Shown here one piece after another: positions 60,201 to 64,000 of a stretch of 64,000 nucleotides of DNA. The stretch's first letter is position 1; every line of letters begins with the position of its first letter. The position numbers and the translations under genes were made by a program. The notes beneath the pieces were generated by a model. The model was not told where the DNA came from. It worked only from the letters and a program-made list of their open reading frames with translations, and searched no databases. Origin of the DNA: Lewinellaceae bacterium (GTDB taxonomy: Bacteria > Bacteroidota > Bacteroidia > Chitinophagales > Saprospiraceae); contig JACJXW010000004.1 in assembly GCA_020636405.1 (NCBI GenBank), positions 1,488,001 to 1,552,000 on the forward strand. The letters are read 5' to 3'.

Positions 60201-62686
60201 GTGACATTAAGTTGGTTGCCGTAGATGTCCTGCCACCAGCAATCCACCGGCAGGGTGGCCTGTTGATTAATGCCCAGATAGGGGTCCTCATCTTTCGGTG
60301 GCAAGCTGGTTCTGTTGGCCGGGATCTTCCGGGCGTCCGGCGCCACCGGATCCCACAGGGTGTAGGCCGGAACGAGTCGTTCATAAAGCCATTTATCGGG
60401 TGGCCCTTTCAGTATGGTCGGGCCGATGGGGATGTTCGACTCTGCCGCTTTGAAGTTCGTATCGGCTGCCAGGCCGAAGCCCAGCATATGGTAAAGGTTG
60501 GCCGCTTCATCCTTGGCGCTGCTGAGGTCCTCCTCTGGGATATCCCGTACCAGCCGGAATCCCATATGGCCGGGAGGGATCACCAGAACCGGCGCCATGG
60601 CCGAACTGCGGGCCAGCACCAGGTCGGTTTCCATATCAATATCATGGGTTTCCGGAGTATTGGTTTCCGGGTTGGCGCGTTGATATTGAGCAGGCTTCAG
60701 TAAAACGGCATTATTGAATGGATGGATGGGGTCATCATCCTTGGTAAATTCGATGATCAGGTGAAGTGCCTCAGTTGTCTCTTCCCCGAACCAGGACCTA
60801 TTCACTTCCGGGTCGTTGTGCTGAACATGCAGGAAGTAACCGCCGGAGGCAACGGTACAACCCTCCCAGATCAACCGGAGGAATTCGGTATCCGAAAGTT
60901 GGGTGTCATTGGGGTCTTCCTTCAGGGTGGCGGAGAATGCAGATTGAACAACTGCCGCCGTATTGGTGGAGAGGTTAGACCTGAAGATCTTAATGTCATC
61001 CGCCGCCGCCTTTAGGCTTCGAAGGCCGGCAGCATCGCCGGAGGGGGCAAAGGCCAGGTGAAGCTCGACGGGGTCAGTTTCGCCCTGTTCTTTCAGGTCT
61101 TCATCCTTCTTCAGGAAATTGAAAATATCCTCCAGCCGGTTCAGTCCTTCGTCGCTGCCTTCCACAATCTCGTAGGTGTGGGGCAGGAAACCTTTGCCTT
61201 CGGCATCGGGTATCCGCTTCACCGTAAACTTGATCATGCTCACCCATCTGAAATTGTTATGAGGGATAGGGGCTTCTATCTTGTGGTCGCCATCCGGCCA
61301 GATGTGCACATCGACACCGGGAGCTTTACTGAGCAGATGGGCATTGAGGCTGCTGGGGAGGGCCAGCAGCAGGTTGTTGTCCCAATCGATGGCTTGCCGC
61401 AGAGCAAAATTCATGTTTTGCTCCGTATAGAATTTTATGGCTTCGGGCTGGCTTGGCGGGAAATCACCTGACGCCACGGCCTTCAGCTCCTGGGCGAGTT
61501 TGGAAAGTTGGTAAGTGTGCGTTCTGAAGGTGATTTCCTCATGGACGGTTTTAGGAGGGTCGTCAGTAGTTAAAGAGGCCGTATAAAGCGCATAGCCGGC
61601 CTCCGGTTGCTGATCAATTCTATAGGTGAAGTCTGTAAATGAGCCCCCACTTTTGGTTTTGAGGTAGGTAAGGCCGTTCGGGTTTTTGATGGTGATGGGG
61701 TAATGGATGAATTTATCCTTCGCACCGAGGGCCGGGACAAATTTGTCCTCGCTATCTTTCTTGAACAAGGGTGTTGCATCCACTTTTGCTTCCTCGAAGG
61801 TAAATTGCTGCCCCGTAGCTTCATACAGCCCCTGCGCCTGCCCGAATATTTCTGCCGGCACCCGGAACCCGTTGAGCAGAAAGGTGGAGGCCATACCCGC
61901 GATGTCCTGGTAGCGGCCGTTGTCTATCGTATGGAGCAGTGTGGTTAAGGAGAGATTCTGGCCGGGATTGTTTTTTAGAAAATGGATGGCTTCCTGCAAC
62001 GCACTTCGGATCAGCATTCGAAAATAACCGGTGAACAGGAATTCCGGAATATAATCGGCTTCAATGGTACTGGCGGAATTCTGAGCGCCGGCATCGAAGC
62101 GGGATTTGAATTGGTGAGTAAGGCCCTTGAGTTTATTAATTTTAGAAGTATTGAGCTTTTTGCCGGCCGGCGAAAAACTGCCCTTTTCCGTATTCCCTGT
62201 TTTCAGGTGAAGATGCGGGAAAATGGGAAAGACAGTGGCCTCGAGTTCGTTGGCGGCGCTACCGACATATTCCTGGATCCGGAAGTTGAAGTGGGCGGAC
62301 AAAAAGGTTTCCAGTTCCGAATATTTGAGGGGTTCGCTGGCAAAGGCTTCAAAGACATCTTCCAGGTTTGCCAGGGTGGGATTGGAAGGCGCTGTTCCTC
62401 CGTTCTTTTTCCAATAGGCGGCCCATGCCCAGCGCGCCAGGATCTTCACCATTTCCCGGAAATCCTGTTTCTGGATATCGGCATCAGTTTCTGCTTCTGG
62501 TTGCGGATCCGGCGGGTCATTTTCCAGGAAGAGCATGGCTATTCCTTTGACGGAGGAGACAAAGTTGCCATTCGCATCTTTTTCATAGGCCAATGCCAGT
62601 GCCGGCTGAAAATAAATATCCAGATTCTTTTTCCCGGAGCCCGGCAGCCCGGTAAGCGGCGTTATGTTGAAATCGAAATTACTCAT
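54218..62686 (-). CDS. Giant protein (2822 aa) with ~75-residue repeats and a cadherin-like domain
   Basis: No signal peptide, membrane helix or sorting domain. Residues 1-~1350 are mixed alpha/beta without a recognised domain (ITPLTGLPGSGKKNLDIYF at the N-terminus; a PPGHMGFRLVRDIP segment near 640-700). Residues ~1360-2275 hold about eleven degenerate repeats of 70-100 residues beginning (Y/F)RIT and containing a LExAIRxxLG..Y..FR core. Residues ~2340-2450 are a cadherin-like sandwich (ANLSLSGADAGSFQIVD) related to that in the next gene; the last 370 residues are unique. Codon use and composition look like those of neighbours. Spacing to the next gene is one base and to the preceding one 17 bases, so all are one operon. 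Function unknown. Confidence 0.75.
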   Translation of the reverse strand: MSNFDFNITPLTGLPGSGKKNLDIYFQPALALAYEKDANGNFVSSVKGIAMLFLENDPPDPQPEAETDADIQKQDFREMVKILARWAWAAYWKKNGGTAPSNPTLANLEDVFEAFASEPLKYSELETFLSAHFNFRIQEYVGSAANELEATVFPIFPHLHLKTGNTEKGSFSPAGKKLNTSKINKLKGLTHQFKSRFDAGAQNSASTIEADYIPEFLFTGYFRMLIRSALQEAIHFLKNNPGQNLSLTTLLHTIDNGRYQDIAGMASTFLLNGFRVPAEIFGQAQGLYEATGQQFTFEEAKVDATPLFKKDSEDKFVPALGAKDKFIHYPITIKNPNGLTYLKTKSGGSFTDFTYRIDQQPEAGYALYTASLTTDDPPKTVHEEITFRTHTYQLSKLAQELKAVASGDFPPSQPEAIKFYTEQNMNFALRQAIDWDNNLLLALPSSLNAHLLSKAPGVDVHIWPDGDHKIEAPIPHNNFRWVSMIKFTVKRIPDAEGKGFLPHTYEIVEGSDEGLNRLEDIFNFLKKDEDLKEQGETDPVELHLAFAPSGDAAGLRSLKAAADDIKIFRSNLSTNTAAVVQSAFSATLKEDPNDTQLSDTEFLRLIWEGCTVASGGYFLHVQHNDPEVNRSWFGEETTEALHLIIEFTKDDDPIHPFNNAVLLKPAQYQRANPETNTPETHDIDMETDLVLARSSAMAPVLVIPPGHMGFRLVRDIPEEDLSSAKDEAANLYHMLGFGLAADTNFKAAESNIPIGPTILKGPPDKWLYERLVPAYTLWDPVAPDARKIPANRTSLPPKDEDPYLGINQQATLPVDCWWQDIYGNQLNVTNSDGRFPVRYTDPLIGLNQWPSVHENFRFQEVDDDTIALNLEFSFDLSSYPDPDAPENTTDKQNKRLQADLLTYRKIYYQLIQEDISLSVTPAVDTAWSISTADGLDNETLIGFVAGIYEYLSALAKKPAVAQMPPRPVYTETFLRQKSAITLPEKFIFEVLPTFTIRRSLAMVHHSLKKEDGRGNVIEAIQEKHEEVLFNTAYLTPKIDTLSPTDTTRDFAFAFEQAFPDLRLATGEDRLKKKTATEAGRPFFAVQLGTTKGISYDISEQNPAYFALPPLSNTLFAGEVPVDNYLAWNTDAPIDYSPVTEEKLFEAIDLNVLAREFLVAVEQFLEPESLVAAMKVNEAMTGAILTIKSGLAATISNSLDVILLEDQGTGNLAEAKNALKRELLVHLVKGYDIETAVQFQVEITVGNDKLTKDWSTGKQPRIRGAAVVKNVWLGEDPEHLALVNPNGRDFTLSAGSIGLQKSTGPSTFTYLFDTKTPEKFASIHLELEFRVTEIEHEIENVPGISGFQASNWLSLVLPENLNTYRITDEMISEARRALKKQTDDLSLFEQALKKLKASGKKSEEYTAQAELDADIKADLTAAEYAFFKAQLLPFAMPGYGITRKRMEQLVSESEEEIQILTEFQDALEKLRTSGLPGKEFPTQSELETGLITALGADTHKSQILQYTHAFYRAAGSFMVRLEGLIEGGKPELRPVQSALNTSKIKDLEFLSLNGWETGLRKELGEAVFSGARDTLLGITEPIYRIQTAVVERLEQDTTIALSNRQLFQSVLLELQSGPLFGSVFPSRQAFEAAVKKELGTLSYNKYKALLLPLTQPLFQITEGRLGLMEASVTGEGQEDFLQLIKALRSSTLKGRKFFDQEEFEKAIRLEIGQEQYDKHHTALIAHFNPYRITDGLLDGLQNAQSVPGPDWYEIVLQNLRAGKWRNHDFVLLADFENVLIQSLGNALFGRFREQLQAFGQPFFRMDGAMIQDIEAELAFRKEKHGRAQAALTHIETGSGSPKGQLFFSLEALDAAFEQFLGEAPYQKFKDSLMGLKAEVFRISRARLEGLSQQHLAELNALLQLQRALQSLSGLPVSARDFLTREELKDAIRSGLSPAEFELLGDELPSLVTAVSRDITDQQRLQFGNPIFRESDPSQPVFRITDAMVDGLLTRAAGERAALGELDGLLAALETGSLKTQEFLTQEAFETAIKAHPGTGGYETFREQVIHFASPPYRLEGAMLTGLREQYQKEDSAHEAFVEDMADLKARPAAAREYATWEELERGFRHALKRDAYDFDAKERRFQMFMEQNLAFASSVFQLGDTSARIAELEGQIAALEPMGEALEQLRSEAFREKEFSSSADLEAAAGLDGLDPGLKDQLKALSDPVLRFTIPKPSADARDEFSEIKRILIAAGMDGRNFASRQELEDEIRKALGQPDYLLFRNLLPQLINPNYMGKSPVPIPLRDYPAPPSLIFQAADVDESSRTDLEDIRQWEYSIIYEHEDIAQDSIDCMVQLNVLPPAITLSSDTISEGADTSSDVLIGTLTIKEPDGNNLAVQAANLSLSGADAGSFQIVDNALGRLELQFKKDEPLDYETQNTFSITITATHPTDARRSYRQDFTINVLDVDEALPEQPRNLYQALVNFNETYPELAKHLALLKDNDKQAKNALLAFKTLSGEVANAWKAWIPQVIQHQPGASGLHYVISEEPFGERKVNDKSLKLKQGFILPQGPIVRSKLGADDPEPLLALPKFQQEGEPVWDETPMKTYTFLEDPLDQTFFGDSLIPDRKFTIENLDVIEHQNAWAAIWLSRNKILLAGHTTNPKFIFQTPAVRFTNAVSPFITNDEPWDLATLHSPNDQAEDKTLLEHMQLLVQLIAPDIAGKGIDVQYEARLSCRYAFALAMGKGLNVDLKPTLPLLMGLRLNPTETLDSGEKLLAAYPKMLADEIELWLRLNEPSRQNASLIFSVSLFSKLDPASLTSLPMLRIKQMELKLENISDKNQ
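55855..58605 (-). repeat. Degenerate ~75-residue protein repeats (about eleven copies)
   Basis: Within the giant protein, segments start with motifs such as YRITDEMI, FQITEGRL, YRITDGLL, FRMDGAMI, FRISRARL, FRITDAMV, YRLEGAML and continue through a helix pair to (F/Y)xxxxELExAIxxxLGxxxYxxFRxxLL and a Pro-ending turn. Sequence identity between copies is low, so the repeats are ancient rather than recent. Boundaries are approximate. Confidence 0.75.
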
Positions 62687-62703
62687 TGTTGCTTTTCATT
62701 TTG

Positions 62704-64000
62704 TCAGCCGACGATCCACGGGGTATCGTACCCGTTCGGGGAGGCGATGGTGAATTCCTGTTCCACGGTCATCTCGAATTTCTTTTTTATTTTGATAAAC
62801 GCCACTTTAACAGTGGCCGAGACCGAGACTTCAGCCGAAAGCAGGATCTGAATATCCTGATAGACTTCCAGCACGAATACGATGGTTGCCTTGGCGATGA
62901 CCTCTATTTCGATGGAAATGATCACAAAATCCACCGCACCGTACAGCCTGCCTACAATTTGCAGCCCTCCCTTCAGCTTGTAATAGAGGGTTTCCTGGCC
63001 GCCGTCTGCCGGCCGGTACCAGGAGATCACTCCTTCGATGATGCACCGCAGGGTAATACTGATCTCTGCCCTCAGGGGCCCCTTGTTAAAGGATTTGCCC
63101 AATCCCAGGCGCAGGCCCAGTCCAAATTCGTACACTGGGTTGAATACGCCTTTGTCGGAGGCTGCCAGCCTGGGCGTGCTCGTGGAAGTAGCCGCCGAAA
63201 GCTTTCGGAAATAAAAGCCGCCGGCCCCTACGAAGGGGAAGAGTTCCATGGCGAAGGAACGCTCAAAATTGAAGTTGCGGGGAAAACCGAGGTCTACGCC
63301 GAAATCGCCATTGGTATATACATCCACGATGATGCCCGGCAGGATAACGGTGACGGCGCCGAATTCCATTCGCCGGTACAGGTCGGGCAGGACCAGTTCG
63401 CCGTGGTATTTACCGACGGTATCGGAGATTTTGGTGTAAAGGATCTCAAAAACAAACCCCTTAAAATTCTTGGCCGCCGCGCCGTATAGTTCGATCCGCA
63501 GGCCGTAGACATTCGGGTCGTTGAAGATGAGGCTGAGGTTCAGCATCCGCATCAGGGACACGTCCAGGCCGATCAGCCATTCGCTTTCGGCGCTGAAGGC
63601 AATAGGGCTGCCGGCGCCGAGGAAGGACTTCTGGGGGCTGCCCAGGCTGAGGCCACGGTCGGCCTTCAACTTGGCATGGTTGGCCTCCAGGGTGCCGCGC
63701 AGGGCGTCCATCACGTCTTTCACGGAATTGACCTGGGCCGCCTGAGTGAAGGCGACATGCTGGCCCAGGCCGAGGTAGCGCAGTTCGAAGAGCGGCCCTT
63801 GTTTTCCAGGCATCAATGCCGGCTTGCCATCCACCAGGTCCCAGTTCAGGGGTTTTCCCTTGTCAAACCCAACCCCTTCGCCGGCAAAAGACAAGGAGAC
63901 TTTCCGCTTCTGCTGGGGCGAAGTGGTAAACTCGAGCGTAATGCTTGCAGATTTGAGAAAAGCGAGTTCCGTAGGTATGTCTCCCCTTTTGGTCGTATAG
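62704..64000 (-). CDS. C-terminal part of a large protein, 5' end outside the window
   Basis: The frame is open to the window edge (432 residues visible); the TTG at 63892-63894 is probably internal because the upstream codons (KSASITLEFTTSPQQKRKVS) continue smoothly without a stop. The visible part is rich in alternating hydrophobic strands (VYGLRIELYGAAAKNF, TVILPGIIVDVYTNGDFGVD, YEFGLGLRLGLGKSF, EVIAKATIVFVLEVYQDIQI) and has few charged helices, suggesting an extended beta structure. It precedes the giant protein gene by 17 bases and is in the same operon. Family not recognised. Confidence 0.75.
   Translation of the reverse strand, partial: YTTKRGDIPTELAFLKSASITLEFTTSPQQKRKVSLSFAGEGVGFDKGKPLNWDLVDGKPALMPGKQGPLFELRYLGLGQHVAFTQAAQVNSVKDVMDALRGTLEANHAKLKADRGLSLGSPQKSFLGAGSPIAFSAESEWLIGLDVSLMRMLNLSLIFNDPNVYGLRIELYGAAAKNFKGFVFEILYTKISDTVGKYHGELVLPDLYRRMEFGAVTVILPGIIVDVYTNGDFGVDLGFPRNFNFERSFAMELFPFVGAGGFYFRKLSAATSTSTPRLAASDKGVFNPVYEFGLGLRLGLGKSFNKGPLRAEISITLRCIIEGVISWYRPADGGQETLYYKLKGGLQIVGRLYGAVDFVIISIEIEVIAKATIVFVLEVYQDIQILLSAEVSVSATVKVAFIKIKKKFEMTVEQEFTIASPNGYDTPWIVG

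Overview
The window looks like a chromosomal stretch of a Bacteroidota bacterium, probably a Saprospiria-type (Lewinella/Haliscomenobacter-like) organism. Grounds: a fused LpxC/FabZ gene, type IX secretion C-terminal sorting domains (type A on a beta-helix protein, type B on two tandem paralogues), many lipoprotein signal peptides, and promoters carrying the Bacteroidota -7 element TAnnTTTG directly upstream of several genes. No rRNA, tRNA, CRISPR array, phage or insertion sequence with a transposase was seen.

Layout. 1-6990 (+): end of a cell-surface sugar cluster (3,5-epimerase-like tail, sugar C-methyltransferase, sugar-1-phosphate nucleotidyltransferase, PIG-L deacetylase) followed by a DUF4956/VTC pair, a DUF4910 peptidase-like protein and a 2OG-Fe(II) oxygenase-like protein. 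7517-7684: a small palindromic mobile-like element. 7798-14424 (-): a beta-helix surface protein, then the lipid A operon lpxD-lpxC/fabZ-lpxA-ABC ATPase. 14552-16345 (+): hemC-hemD. 16346-17045: repeat-rich spacer. 17046-23296: a small lipoprotein, hldD, two almost identical type B sorting-domain surface proteins and a methyltransferase. 23440-27662 (+): two glycoside hydrolase lipoproteins (six-hairpin type and GH30). 27738-28289 (-): a cyclophilin.

28374-36142 (-) is the most interesting region: a peptide-secretion locus. It holds five unannotated short genes encoding 48-57 residue peptides with double-glycine leaders, arranged as two promoter-to-terminator cassettes; an HTH protein that itself carries a double-glycine motif and a short C-terminal tail; a C39-peptidase ABC exporter, an HlyD adaptor, a TlpA-like thioredoxin, a small Cys-rich protein, and a CPBP membrane protease that may give immunity. 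Two conserved promoter modules tie the parts together: a 33-bp perfect repeat 6 nt from the -7 box (both peptide cassettes) and AACTGTCC-N23-TAnnTTT(G/A) (protease, exporter operon, and a sixth possible small gene).

36258-48602 (+): an alpha-solenoid protein, an M81-type metallopeptidase lipoprotein, a large nSTAND ATPase with 16 near-identical WD40 repeats, a DUF885-like protein, a formylglycine-enzyme-like protein lacking one catalytic Cys, a cupin remnant, and a sulfatase. 48647-64000 (-): a tightly packed operon of a leaderless subtilisin-like protease and at least three very large proteins (1465, 2822 and >432 residues) without signal peptides; the 2822-residue protein contains about eleven copies of a degenerate ~75-residue repeat. 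I cannot assign this operon to a known system.
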